Below are positions 22,694 to 34,317 of a DNA stretch of 64,000 nucleotides, one piece after another. Position 1 is the stretch's first letter; every line of letters begins with the position of its first letter. Both the position numbers and the translations under genes were made by a program. Origin of the DNA: Siphonodentalium dalli (lineage: Eukaryota > Mollusca > Scaphopoda > Gadilida > Siphonodentaliidae). The DNA lies in NCBI GenBank assembly GCA_032622095.1, contig CP136063.1, positions 115,900,723-115,964,722 of the forward strand. The letters run 5' to 3'. Below the pieces are notes generated by a model. The model was not told the origin of the DNA and did no database searches. It saw only the letters and a program-made list of their open reading frames with translations.

Positions 22694-23375
22694 TCTTCTC
22701 CCACCCACATCGCCCAACTAAGCACGTCGCCAACCTCGACCTTCCGGTATGTTTCCGTACCATTCAATTTCATACCATTAAACCTCCAACAACAGACACT
22801 CGTTGTTACCCGCACGTCAAAACTTACCAAAGCCAACTAATGGCTCATTTTACGGAACTAAACCATTGTTACCCGCATACCTAAACGGCTACACATCCAG
22901 CCAAACACACCACCCCATACCCAACCATCCACTCGGCAAATACCCGCACAACCGATGTTACCCGCACTCCTACTTCCGTGACTTCGTGCTTTCCCACCAC
23001 AAACGCCAGATACCTGCACTTGTTACCCGCAATTTTGGGAATGCATCACTACCATCACCACGTCGATTACCCGCACCAATTACCCGCATTTAAAATGCCC
23101 CACACCACACAGGCTAAACGCCAATACGAACCCCTTACCCGCATTTGTTACCCGCATTTCCCATCATCCTTTTCACACCCCCTTGACCCTTCAACACTGA
23201 CCAATCAAATCGGAGACTCATAACAAACAGTATATAAGGCGAGCAAAATCCTCAAAAAATCACACGCCAAACTCGGTCCTGATGAAGTTATACAATAACG
23301 AAAGCGCTAGACCTTTACTGCAGGTTATCTGAGTGTTGAAGGTTTTCTCTGGAGTTTTTTCTTGATTTTCTTGCT
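22694..23375 (+). repeat. downstream direct long repeat (pLTR-like)
   Basis: It repeats 21238 onwards and keeps the hammerhead segment (23275-23313). It ends at TTTTCTTGC immediately before the right-hand 15 bp flanking repeat. Confidence 0.75.
23275..23313 (+). ncRNA. hammerhead ribozyme motif, copy 2
   Basis: It is identical over 39 nt to the inverse of 20897-20935. Core CTGATGA is at 23279-23285, stem II at 23287-23299, GAAA at 23300-23303, GCGC at 23304-23307, and the predicted cleavage lies between 23309 (A) and 23310 (G). It lies in the downstream long repeat, in the orientation of the element. The upstream long repeat has lost it by a deletion at about 21820. Confidence 0.7.
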
Positions 23376-23477
23376 TATGTTTAAGTTATATCAGCATTTT
23401 ACATTTAGCGGTTCCTGAGATAAGGGTACACTTTAACTAGGAAGAAGAATAATAATAGAGAAAAATGACGAAACAAA

Positions 23478-23735
23478 AATACAATATACTCCCATATTTA
23501 AATATGGAAGTATAATAACAGAGAAAAATGGAGAAACGTAAAAGGGCGATAACTCTGCAAAGAAACGTTGTGCCAAAATTCTGATGCCTATATTTTCAGT
23601 AACTCTTAGATTACATTCCCTAGAAATTTCGCTTTCCTAATGCCATTATTTTTCTCAGTATGTCCAAATAAACCGAAAACAGCCTCAGAAATACAATATA
23701 CTCCCATATTAAAATACGGTAGTATAATTATAATA
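23478..23735. repeat. short element bounded by ATACAATATACTCCCATAT
   Basis: AATACAATATACTCCCATAT followed by a weak hairpin occurs at about 23489 and again at 23693, both running into AGTATAAT. An isolated match to one end lies near 12607. Probably a small non-autonomous element or a direct repeat pair. Confidence 0.4.
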
Positions 23736-23784
23736 AAAAAAATGAGAGATATAAAGAATTAATCGATAAAATGGAATTAAAAAA

Positions 23785-23919
23785 TAACTTGTAGATCGAT
23801 TGGGGTCAATGGATTTCGACCGACCGAGTAATTAAACAAAGTATGTGAAGGAATTCACATGAACTTTATTTAATTACTCTGCTGGTCAAAACCAATGACC
23901 CCAATCGATTTACAAGTCA
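23785..23919. mobile_element. 135 bp hairpin MITE
   Basis: ACTTGTAGATCGATTGGGGT at the left is inverted at the right (ACCCCAATCGATTTACAAGT with one change). The arms of about 55 bp continue through GAGTAATTAAA / TTTAATTACTC, leaving a short loop. Confidence 0.65.
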
Positions 23920-24198
23920 TTCCTTATAATCATATACCATTACATTTTAATAGAACATTAATCATTTGAACAACTTTTCAAAGCTACCAAAACAATTATA
24001 AGTACCATATACACCAGATATTAAGAAAAATATTTAAAAGCGGAACGACCGTAATTATTTAACGGAAACAACATAGATAAGAAAAGATTAATCAACAATG
24101 TCTGATTTGCATATATTATATACCATATAATAATATATAATAATCGAATAGTAACATATATAATAAATGTATTTTATTCGACACCCATTGATGTGAGG

Positions 24199-26853
24199 TA
24201 CATGCCCTTACATTTCCCAAGTGTGTTATAAGTGTCAAATAAGTGTTGCATAAGTGTAGGAAAATTTTTCCTCTAAGTGTGCATTACAACCAAGTGTACG
24301 AGTCCAACAGTGGCAGTAAGTGTAGTGCAAGTGTTACATAAGTGTACAGTAAGTGTACGTTCCAACTATGTAAATGAGGTAAGTGTCATATAAGTGTATG
24401 ATTCTAAAGTGTGGTATAAGTGTATAATAATTGCAAGTGTTTTATAAGTGTAAGTTCTGAATGGGGTTGTACGGTAAGTGTACAATGGTGATTGTGATGC
24501 AAGTGTATTATATAAGTGTATAGTACATGTACATGTATTAGTAAAATAAGTGTATATCATAGATGGGCATGCACATATTAAATTTAACTATCAATGATGG
24601 CAATTGATGCATTAATCAAGGGAATCACATTCACAATGATTTAGACTGATAAAATACTTTATTATATTATATTAATAATGTTTTAATATATAAATCATCT
24701 ATCGATTAGGTTCCTTGGCGTCAATAAATATATTTCATAAATCTGGTGCTGATATGCGAAGTTTGAATGAGCTGAAGTATCTTCAAGCTTGTCTCTTCTC
24801 GTTAGTCTTTACTCCACTTATGTCATGATGTCCATGTCATATTCAGTACCATGTCCCATTTAAAGCATGCAGTGCCTGCTGTGGGATGTTTAGTTTAGCA
24901 CTGAGAGTGAAAGAAATTTGCAAACGTTGGCATGACCGATTCCAGTTTTTTTTTTGCCAAAAAAGCTGTAACTTGTAAGTGAGTCACATTGTCTCTGAGA
25001 TGATCCAAATTCCAATGTGCTCTGTGTGCCCAGTCTACCCCTCCACCAAAATTAGTTTTGTCCGGTATCACATTCACAAGCATTTGGACAAGACGTCAAG
25101 ATGATTGAAATTGAATCCGTGATCAGTCCTCTTGGCGAGTCTTGCCAACATTGGGCAACAAATTAAAATGAACAATGAAACATGCGAGAGATCAATCACT
25201 GAATCAGCTGGACGACAGCCATCACTCTCCGATTGAGAATTATCACTTGTAAATAAATGTACGTTGTATATCTGAATTTAGCGCACGTTTCCATCGGTTA
25301 TAATCTGTATGCATCCAGTGTGACTTTACTGTTGACATTTAATTTCTCAATGTCATCGTGTCATTGGAGGATCACCGGTGGAATTGGGAACAAACTTCGC
25401 CTATTTGCATAATTATTTGCCGAATTCAGCCTCCTACCACCTGTTCTATCTCTAGTGTGTTTAGTTCCTTTCTTCTTTTTGCCAAATTGTTGAATTGTTT
25501 TGGCTTTTCTCGCCGTCATTTTCGTAAATGAAAGCTGTTGTCAAATAAAATGCAGATGAAATTTAAATTTGATTTCTTGACCGCCGAATGACCGGAATAT
25601 GGTCTGCGCATGCGCATGTAGTCACCGTCACAGTCACGTGTTAGCTTTTAGTCAATCGTATGCTCAGTTCTAGGATATCACTTGATTTTGACAGGGATTT
25701 CCCAATACAATGATGACATCAGGACAATGTTTACATACAACGAGATGGGATTAAATTTCCCCATACACGAACACGTGGGCATAAAGCCGCAAGCATTTAC
25801 TTTGGGAGATTTACAGTGGGTCGATAATCACACGTATATACAGTTAAATTTGTTATTTTTGATACATTTTATGTTAAATTAAAAACAGATAACAGGTACA
25901 TATAGTGATATACTAGTACGTACTTCTCCGAGAATGTTAAATTTTTTTTTTATCTGTTCATCATTATTTTATTGTCACGAAATTACGCTAACTATCGAAG
26001 TTTTGCCATAAAAAACCCCGATAAAAATAATTCTATTTGGGAGTATTGCACGTCAAAATTACGGGTTTAGAAACGATTTTTATTATACTTAATTCTGATC
26101 TGCGTCGTCAAACTACTATCATACAACATTTCTATATTCGTAATGGCCATTTTTTGACTGCAGGTGTGTTTGGAAACACAATCATTGAAGCTTTCATAAT
26201 CATATACGCCAATTTCAATATACGTGATAGCGACCAATTTTCATTGTTTCTATGACAAACATTTTGCAGTTAATAAATTGTAGATATACATACTCATATA
26301 TCTTTATTTTAGCACAAAAGATTCATAAAATTTATTACTATCGGAATATAAATAACAGAAAAACGAAAAACCGGTAATTTCAAAATTGAAAAAGTTTGTA
26401 TTTAATATAAGACGGCAATTATATAGTACAAATGTGCGAGGCTCTGAGCAGTATTCCTGAACATATCCATATCAAAGTTTGATAAGTGTGGATAAATTTT
26501 TCCAAAGTTCCATAAGTGTACCTTTAAGTGTGGGGCAGTGTTCCCAAAACATTCTAAAAGTATAAGTATCATCAGTGTGTCATAAGTGTAGAGAGAACTT
26601 TTCAAAGTACCATAAGTGTAGCTGTAAGTGTGGGCAGCATGCCCAAAGATTTTCAAAGTCTCAAAAGTGTAGAGCAAGTGTACACTTATTACAACACTTA
26701 CACTACACTTACGAAATAAGTGTACATCTCGAAAAAAGTGAGTGTGATACAAGTGTACTGAATTAAAAAAACAAAAGCTACAAGTGTACTATAAGTGTAT
26801 ACCTGAACTACACTTACAATGAAAGTGTACACATAGAAAATATAAGGGATGTA
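24199..26853. mobile_element. AAGTGTA-array element, copy 1
   Basis: Arrays of the word AAGTGTA and variants (AAGTGTG, AAGTGTT) fill both ends, 24215-24555 and 26480-26830. TACAT(G)CCCTTA at the left is approximately inverted at the right (TAAGGGATGTA). The interior (24570-26470) is non-coding and can be followed piece by piece in the copy at 35918-44800. No target duplication or transposase was found. The array word is irregularly spaced, so this is not a simple satellite. Confidence 0.65.
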
Positions 26854-27386
26854 TTCAAATCAATCACAGCCATATTAGTGTATACCTCTAGTGGAATAAA
26901 AGCCGGAACTATTTATGTTGACGTTGTTGCCAAGAAATATGTACATCTATAGCTACATCACAATAGATGTAGCTATCGTATCAATGAAGGTGACAGTCAT
27001 GGATTGAACTAATCTGACACAACAGTGTAGAATAAATACAGAGCACAACTTGCATCATAATCTCAAATCTTTTATCAAACTCGTTGCGGACTGCACATAC
27101 ATGTAATTACATTTCGCTCGAGCTATATAAATTTATATCCATGCACCACCCGCCACTCATTCGATACAAGATTCTCGATTAAGATGCTCATTGTGTTTTG
27201 TCTATGTATTTGCACTTTATTTTATGAACTATTTTCTGTTTGTATATTCATTACTTGTGTTTATATTTTGATGATTAAAATTTATAAAAAATAATAAAAA
27301 TAAAATTATTATTCAGATTCCCACTTTTCATTCAACTTTATCTGTCAATACTATCAATTCTTCAATTTAAATTTTTCTGTTTTTAG
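26854..27386. other. end of the intron
   Basis: Mostly unassigned AT-rich sequence with a small hairpin (ATAGCTACATC / GATGTAGCTAT) near 26950-26977. It ends in the acceptor TTTTTCTGTTTTTAG before the exon at 27387. Confidence 0.5.
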
Positions 27387-27457
27387 GTCACGAACAAATG
27401 CTTGGAACTCCTCTCCAACAGCCTGACTCCGGAATTGAATGAGAAAGCTTCCAGCAG
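27387..27457 (+). CDS. internal exon of the same unrecognised gene
   Basis: This 71 bp exon has a polypyrimidine acceptor (CTGTTTTTAG) and a CAG|GTACCA donor. Only phase 0 is open: VTNKCLELLSNSLTPELNEK then ASS and two bases of a next codon; the other two frames meet stops. Phase 0 is what the exon at 4131-4317 requires, supporting one gene. It is more GC-rich and codon-like than anything nearby. The protein is not recognised. The following exon, which must start with one base completing AG-, was not identified with confidence. Confidence 0.6.
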
Positions 27458-27522
27458 GTACCAAACCTTTAACTGCTAAGTTTTTGCCCATTCCATGCAG
27501 TTATTTAAGGAATAATCTCAGT

Positions 27523-27584
27523 TTCCTAATGTAATTACACAGTCTAAAGGCATATGCCTTTAGACTGTGTAATTACATTAGGAA
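27523..27584. repeat. 62 bp perfect palindrome
   Basis: Two 31 bp arms meet at CAT|ATG without spacer or mismatch (centre between 27553 and 27554). It lies about 65 bp downstream of the exon and joins directly to a family B-like fragment. Confidence 0.95.
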
Positions 27585-28020
27585 CCGAAATTCGTTAAAA
27601 AACATGACCACCAGCAGCCATCTTGGATTTCAAATTTTAATCCATTGGCAGACCCTGCAGCTCACATTTATTATTGGAGAAATGTTTTGAAATTTCCAGG
27701 CACGTTTTGGATCACTTCGAGATATGAAAATATTTTAGCTCACCTGAGACGAAGTATCTAGTGGAGCTATAGTCATCACTCCACATCTGTCTGTCCATCC
27801 ATCCATTAACAGTTCTTGAATCATCATCTTCTCTGGAACCATAAGATCAAATGAGTTCATATTTGGTGTGGATGTTCCCTAGGTGACTGAGTCACAGTCA
27901 TATTTGTTCAATTGAGGTCACTGGGTAATGGTTGTGAAGCCAGGGCCATAACACTTTCCCTCCATGTGCCGAATGGGTTCATATTTGGTATGAAGGGTCC
28001 TTGCACTGCGTAGGAACTGT
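27585..28020 (+). repeat. fragments of repeat families B and C
   Basis: 27590-27740 matches the unit of the element at 2026-3258 (CAGCCATCTTGGATTT, TTTATTxxTGGAGAAATGTTTTG). From 27739 TTTAGCTCACCTGAGACGAAG opens a copy of the family also seen at 49091. Units with GGTGTGGATGTTCCCTAGGTG follow. Confidence 0.65.
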
Positions 28021-28301
28021 TACATCGGAAATCGTTCTATGGCCGATTTGTGATGGTTCTTGACTGATTTGTGACGGTTCCTGAGAATTGAAACTGAGAA
28101 TTGAGATATCTCGATCGGTTCTCTCCTGATCGAGTCGGTTCTCTCCCAATTTAATCGGTTCTGTCCGGGAAATGACTATTATCTGGAAGTATATGAGAAA
28201 ATAACCAAGTGAGCACAACGAAGTATCAATTATGTTGAATTTACACCACTTATGATCAATTACAGTGAGTTACTACACTGCCTTCTTATATATAATTACT
28301 A

Positions 28302-28812
28302 GCTGGTGGACCCGACTTGGTCCGGGCTGTTTCCCCTCTGATTTTCGGCGAATTGCACGATTTGACCTTGAATTGTCCATTTTGAAGGTCAAGGTCAGGT
28401 GGGGTCACGATTTGACACGTCGAAAACACTCAGTGGACAAAAGTAACCCTACGAATCAAATTTCGTCGAAATCCCATCAAAATTCGCGATTTGACCTTGA
28501 ATTGACGCGATTTCAAGGTCAAGGTCACTTCACACAGGCAAACAAATAGGCTTATGAGACTCCCCATACGAAAGTATCCCTAGACACTAATTTTCATCGA
28601 AATCCTGTGATACTCAGGCGTTTGACCTCGAAATGACCCAATTTCAAGGTCAAGGTCACGTCGCACGGGCAAATTAATAGGCCCATGCCACTCCCTGGCC
28701 GAAAGTACCCCCACATACCAAGTTTCATCGAAATCGGCTCGGCCGTTCTCGAGTCCATTGCGAACAGACAGACAGACACACGCACAGACAGATTTCCCAA
28801 AATATATAATAG
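28302..28812 (+). mobile_element. retroelement 3'-tail-like repeat
   Basis: It begins with ACTAGCTGGTGGACCCGACT and contains three diverged units with GATTTGACCTTGAATTG and AAGGTCAAGGTCA. It ends with TTTCATCGAAATCGG, an ACAGACAGACAG run and AATATATAATAGACTAG. A related copy is at 61075-61440. This layout resembles RTE-type LINE tails, but no coding sequence is attached, so the class is an inference. Confidence 0.5.
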
Positions 28813-29140
28813 ACTAGCCGATGAGCCCGACGTTGTCCGGACTATTCAAAAACCAAATTTCAAGTCGATAGCTCTACCTGTTTCCGAGATCTGGTCTGCG
28901 TATGCGTGAAACTGGCGTCGCACAGGCTCGGCGACCCGATAAAATTTGTATCCGGGGCAAGATATACATTCACATACCAAATTTCAAGTCGATAGCTCCA
29001 CCCGTTTCCGAGATCTGTCTGCGCATGCGCGAAGCTGGCGTCGCACAGGCTCGGCGACCCGATAAAATTTGTATCCGGGGCAAGATACATTCACATAGCA
29101 AATTTCAAGTCGATAGCTCCACCCGTTTCTATATATTAGA
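28813..29140 (+). repeat. ~113 bp tandem repeat, 2.5 copies
   Basis: Units carry AAATTTCAAGTCGATAGCTC, GTTTCCGAGATCTG, GGCGTCGCACAGGCTCGGCG and GATAAAATTTGTATCCGGGG. It begins with CTAGCCGATGAGCCCGACGT, the same kind of head as the preceding repeat, so it is probably the next element of the same superfamily. A third tail (GATCGGTCAACCCGTTTTCG then ACAGACAGACAG) lies at 29330-29425. Confidence 0.75.
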
Positions 29141-29559
29141 TCCCGTATATCTCTCTGCAGATGCTAATAACGTTGAATGGTAAATAAACGCTCTTTATAG
29201 CGATGCATCAAAAACAAACGCTCATTAAATTATCACAGCAGTGCCGTTTTTTGTGACTGAGATTGGAGAACGGGTGCTCTGAGCTTCTCCAAAACGCGAC
29301 GCCGACGGTGTCCGTGGGATTTTACCTTTGGATAGGAAGTTTGGTCTCGATCGGTCAACCCGTTTTCGATTCTATAAAGGACAGACAGACAGACAAACAG
29401 AGGTCTTCAAAATATATATGAGATGTGTCAACAGTAGTAACAGAATCGTTCACTTTATTGTGACGCAAAGCATGCAATTTGACATAAATGGTCAATGTAA
29501 AATGCGAAGACTGATTTTTTTCCCCAACAAACCAATCATAATGGTCGACTGATTCAAAA

Positions 29560-29640
29560 TGGATGCCACTTTTTTTCAATATGGCCGCCACTTTTTTTTT
29601 AAAATGGCCACCACTGTTTTTTTTTTTTTTAATTGCATGT
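29560..29640 (+). repeat. short tandem repeat AATGGCCGCCACTTTTTTTT
   Basis: Three imperfect units of about 25 bp combine AATGGxxGCCAC with T-runs of increasing length. Confidence 0.8.
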
Positions 29641-29753
29641 TTCTGGGGGAGTGTTTATGGTGAATGTGGACACATGTTTTAATTTCATTTTTTCCACAGT
29701 TGTCATTTCACCTTGAGGAAGTATGAATGATAAAGTGAGTGCGAGTCGATTTA

Positions 29754-32425
29754 GGGAGCATATCAAAACCTCTTTCGCATATGCGAAAATATTGTCGATA
29801 ATGTCGAAAAAGTTTTGACGTAAATGTGCAATAACGAAATGTCGGAATTGACGAAAAATAATGCGATAACGTCGAAAGCGACTGGCCATAAAAGTGCAAT
29901 AACGTCGAAACCACAACAGACCAAAATTTCCGTAAAATGTCGAAACTTTCGACAACGCGAAAGTCGCGACGTCGAACATTGATCGATATTCGCAAACGAC
30001 GAAAAGTTAAAACATCGATACGATGTTGTCGCACTTCATAAATCCGCGCATTTATTTTTGCCTTCTGCATAATCAGATGCCAGCTGAATTTTTGCCAAAG
30101 GCCATGCAAACAACTCTATGCGGTTAACACACAAGTACAATGACTTGACAGTTCAACTGTTTTGATAGCTATGAGTTCGCACAAGGCCTAATTAAACAAT
30201 AGTCAACCCATTCCAAATGTGTGAAGGGGTGACATTTAGCAAAAGGCTATACAAACATATAGGTCTACTGACATATAATGACGTATATACCGGTCCCTCA
30301 CAACTATGCGTGAACTGTGCGACAGTTTTGTTGTTGTTGTTGTCGTGATGTCTTCTCAATTAGTGAACAATGGTTTAACTCGTTGGACAAAAACAACACA
30401 TCTGATATATAAAATTCCAAAATGAAGCGACTTGATGTCATAATATCAGTTCCATCAGTGATGAAATTGAATAGATCTAGCGGACATATACGCAGTTGGG
30501 AAAATATTAGACCAGCAGTTTACACAGGTCGACAGTACGAAGAAGTTAGGGTTTTCACAAGCCCAGGTATCACACATCTAACAGAAAAAAGATGAAATCA
30601 CACAGAAATTTGAAACCAGCTGCACCCACCCACAACGGGAGCGACAACCGTCCATCCACATGATCCAGCATTTGAAGCAATAGGCCCGCTATAGAACAAG
30701 CCCTCATCACATTGTATCAACGCCAGACATATATAGAGCCATACCCCCTAAGTTCATTGATTTATAATGGTATGTTATCCATATTTTTATTATTCATTCA
30801 ATAAAGAATCGAGAAAAACATAACACTCAACTCCTCCGTCAGTCAATGCTACCCACAAACAAAACTAGGATTGGCCTGGGAAATTACAGTGCTAAAAATA
30901 GCACAACATAACATGTGCAATTCGTGGAAATTCCAAACTATTAGTATTATATAATGTTTTGTATTAACTTAACTTTGTCGCAATAAATCATTTTATATTA
31001 ATGACAATTGGTCCCTTTATCTGGACTTTATACATATACTTATTGGATATTATACAATATGTTTTGTATTAACTTAACTTTGTCGCATCTGATCGCTGAT
31101 ATATATTGAATAAAGTGTGTAGAATTGAAATAAAAGTCGCCGACGAATTAATCATGATGACGCTGCGCTTCCGATATCTAACAATGATTTCATACTTATA
31201 TTGCGAAAATTAAAGCATTGTTTACGACTGTCCGACGATGCCGTAAACACCCTGATTTGCGTCCACATTAAAATATGTGTCTGGTCCAGAAAGACAGATT
31301 GAAACTGTAGAAATTAACTCTACATGGCATACAGAAAGTATACTATAAATCGGGGTTGTGGAATAATTTATTGTTGTCCTCGACTATTCTTTTATTCATA
31401 ATAGTTCGCACAATTAAATGGTGACGGTTTATCCAAAGTGAAGACAAGTCACACAATCACACACAAAAACGATTTTCGAAATCAAAATTTGTATTGTTTA
31501 CGGTACCTCTCTGCAGTATTAATGCGACGGTGTAGCAATTATTTCTCAAGATTTAGGGGGACTTCAACCTGTACTGTAATATTTACTGTAAACCAGTGAT
31601 GCAATATCACTGCTATAAACCCACGGATTTGCGGGCACCGTGTGACATCAAAACGTAGGAAATGATTGTGTTGGCCTATCCTATTATATAAATTGGGTCT
31701 GGGAATAATTTATTTGGGACTTTAAATAATCTTCTATTAATAATAGTTTATTATTAAACGAAGTTTGAGTTGTACGATATTAACCAAATCGGAGATTTCA
31801 GTAGATCAGAGAAATTTACTAATAGGCCTACATATATAAACTCCGATCAAATCGGAAATGTTTTCATATCAGAGAATACTCCGATTAAATCAATGGAATT
31901 ATTATGATAAAAACTCCGATCTGAGAAATGTCAGCATGGACACCGACATCTTCCCGTTCGCGACACATCAGTATAAAACTGCGACTATGGAGTATTTATT
32001 GAACACAAACTGTCACTCCGATCTGAGAAATTTCAGCATGGACATCGACATCTTCCCATTCGCGACACATCAGTATAAAACTGCGACTATGGAGTATTTA
32101 TTGAACACAAACTGTCCTGCCAATCGTATCGACACAACAGCAATATTGACGGATATAATGCTGCGATCTTGACGAAAACAAACACGGCGAAAATATGTCG
32201 AAACAGAACAGCGAACATTTGAGCAAAACTGCGAAACAAAACTGCGATAATTGCGAAAACATCGAACCAAGACAGCGAAAATGATGAAAAATTGACGAAA
32301 ACATACAACGTTACGGTGTGCGATAATGACGAAAAAACTCCGATAATGTAGAAAAAAACGACGTCAATGACGCCACATTTTTCGCATTTTTTTCGCATAT
32401 GCGAAAGAGGTTTTGACATGCTCCC
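29754..32425. mobile_element. PIF/Harbinger-like element, copy 2 (complete)
   Basis: The 2,672 bp element is bounded by inverted repeats of about 37 bp: GGGAGCATATCAAAACC at 29754 and its inverse ending at 32425, each followed inside by TTTCGCATATGCGAAA. TTA at 29751-29753 and 32426-32428 is a 3 bp target duplication, the preferred site of PIF/Harbinger transposons. No transposase is present. Relative to copy 1 it has an extra ~110 bp near 30975-31085, flanked by a repeat of TTTTGTATTAACTTAACTTT. Confidence 0.75.
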
Positions 32426-32861
32426 TTAGCCAGTTCGTGTAACGGTATATAGTTTGTAATTAAGTTTGTTTTAACTCTATTTTGGGCTTACTTGTGCAAT
32501 TTGGGTTATTTATATAAATGCTTCGTATACAGATTAGCAGCTAAGCATATACGAGCGTATTAACATTTCACTCAATGATATTTTGGATGGTTCAAGCGAA
32601 ATGAAAACTATATTAAATAAAATTAAATAAATGCACATAAAACATGGTCTATTCCCAATATGTTGGTGCACAACTCCATGACAAAACATCACAAATTAAT
32701 TTTAAAACATTATGTGCTTATTGCTTGGTTGTTTTGTTTGTTCAGTGTTCCTTGTTTACATATTACTTAGTTGTTTTTTTTATTAAATAACATTTGATAT
32801 TTTAATTTGATTTATTTCATTATTTATTCCTATGGGATCAAAATGGTTGGAAACTAAAAAT

Positions 32862-33025
32862 TGTAATCAGATGTAATCGAAAAGTAATCAGTTACATTTT
32901 ACTATAGTAATTGTAATCATAATCAATTACATTTGAAAAAAATGTATTCAATAATTGTAATCAAGTAAATCAAAAGTAATTGTAATCAAAATCGATTACA
33001 TTGGCATGTAATCGCCCCAGCCCTG
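32862..33025. mobile_element. solo end of a hAT-like element
   Basis: Words GTAATC and ATTACA recur roughly every 10-15 bp and lead into a terminus CGCCCCAGCCCTG, a typical hAT end. The matching left end (CAGGGCTGGGG) was not found in the window, so this is a truncated copy. Confidence 0.5.
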
Positions 33026-34317
33026 GCTAGAATTGAACACATATCCCATATGGAACTTTCAACCACAGACCTTCATTTATCAGATAAAGTCACTTGGTGG
33101 TTTGCGCTCCAAAATACGCGTAATGATATTCGCTTTATAAGTTTTCCTGATATAGAAATAGCTCGATAAACACTTGAAATACCTTTCTATGAGCAGTATA
33201 ATAATGTCACAGAAAGACACATTTGAGTTATGAAAAATACAACTTTGAACCTGATGTTTGCATGATATGGAACAGAAAAGAGCGTTCGTGTTAGTCTATT
33301 CTTGATGTGGTAGAAATAAAGAGACTTTGTTTCACTTCTGTACGAAAAAAAACCCAGCTGGAATAGGGCTCTGACCACAGTATGTATTTCTCAGAGCATA
33401 TGAGGCCGGTATATATACTTATCAACATTTCTTGTATTTGCAACCAATTTTATACATCCTTAGAAATTACTTAGACAAAATTGGAAGCTCGAATGAGCCA
33501 TGTCCATTTAAATTAACAGAATTTCATGACAGTAGATGTCTAATTTCATTGGGTCAATTATGCGGGCGTACACGATTATATATGATCCTATACCCAACAT
33601 GACTTTCAATATGTTGTATCTGCCACTCGAAGTGAAGGTAATGCCACTTAATCTTCTGTTATAACAGATAGCTATACTCTTATTTCTTCACCCTTTGAAC
33701 CCGGCTGGCCTGTATTCTGGCCAGAACGTAATTGCATATATACGCGACTGGTCGGTTTTCCGGCCATGACATAATCTCGTTCTACAGTCGGCGTCGAGTG
33801 TTGCACTTATTTTTATATTTCGATAAATACTCAACGTTGAGAAAAATAAAATAGTGTTGCATAAAATTCATATTATAACTGTTTTAGCTGCCCAAAAATT
33901 ATCGAGGTTGTGTTTGGCATAACGAAGTATAAGCCGTTTAAAAACCGGATACAGTCTCCATTTCATCACATTTCTGCAATTACGGCGCCGCCATATTGCT
34001 TCTTGCGACCTCTCGTTTCACGTTAGGTCATATCGCCTCATATGGCTCGTAAGAGATCTAAAAATATATATTTATAGGTAGAAACTTTAGTGACGTATTC
34101 TTGTGGTATTTAACTCCCAATGTGTGTGAAGAAATTCCCGCTAAATTATATAATTCGCGCTAACGATTGTCGGATGTAAACACATGTCATACAAGTTTTG
34201 TTCAAGAATAAACAAACTTCGGAGTTCATTAAATCATACTTTTTTTTACCAAAGGTACACGCTATATAGATTTACACGAGAATAAATTTCAGAATCTTGT
34301 CTTTAAGATGACATAAG
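33026..34317. other. unassigned sequence
   Basis: No gene or named repeat seen. CCCTTTGAACCCGGCTGG at 33691 resembles a piggyBac-type end but is preceded by TTCA, not TTAA; see findings. Confidence 0.4.

Larger units (their letters stand above)
20683..23375 (+). mobile_element. 2.7 kb Penelope-like/retrozyme-like composite insertion
   Basis: The block is flanked by a 15 bp direct repeat TATGTTTAAGTTATA (20668-20682 and 23376-23390), the mark of a single insertion. Inside, two direct long repeats (21238-22017 and 22694-23375, the second ending short) enclose 676 bp of other sequence. An extra inverted partial copy lies upstream (20683-21237). Direct long repeats with an inverted partial copy upstream are typical of Penelope-like retroelements. 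Hammerhead motifs in the repeats support this. No reverse transcriptase is encoded, so it would be non-autonomous. Confidence 0.6.
4318..27386 (+). other. probable ~23 kb intron
   Basis: The interval lies between the donor at 4318 and the acceptor AG at 27385-27386, whose flanking exons share phase 0. It contains at least six separate mobile-element insertions, listed individually. No further exon was detected inside, but a short one could be missed. The stretch 4318-5008 holds nothing recognised. Confidence 0.5.

Noticed and set aside
21347-23223. Several 80-96 codon frames rich in Tyr-Pro-His.
   Set aside because: They are translations of the TACCCGCA word array and its direct and inverted copies.
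24215-26830. AAGTGTA arrays considered as a CRISPR or a satellite.
   Set aside because: Word spacing is irregular and there are no constant-length repeats or spacers; the arrays are tied to element ends.
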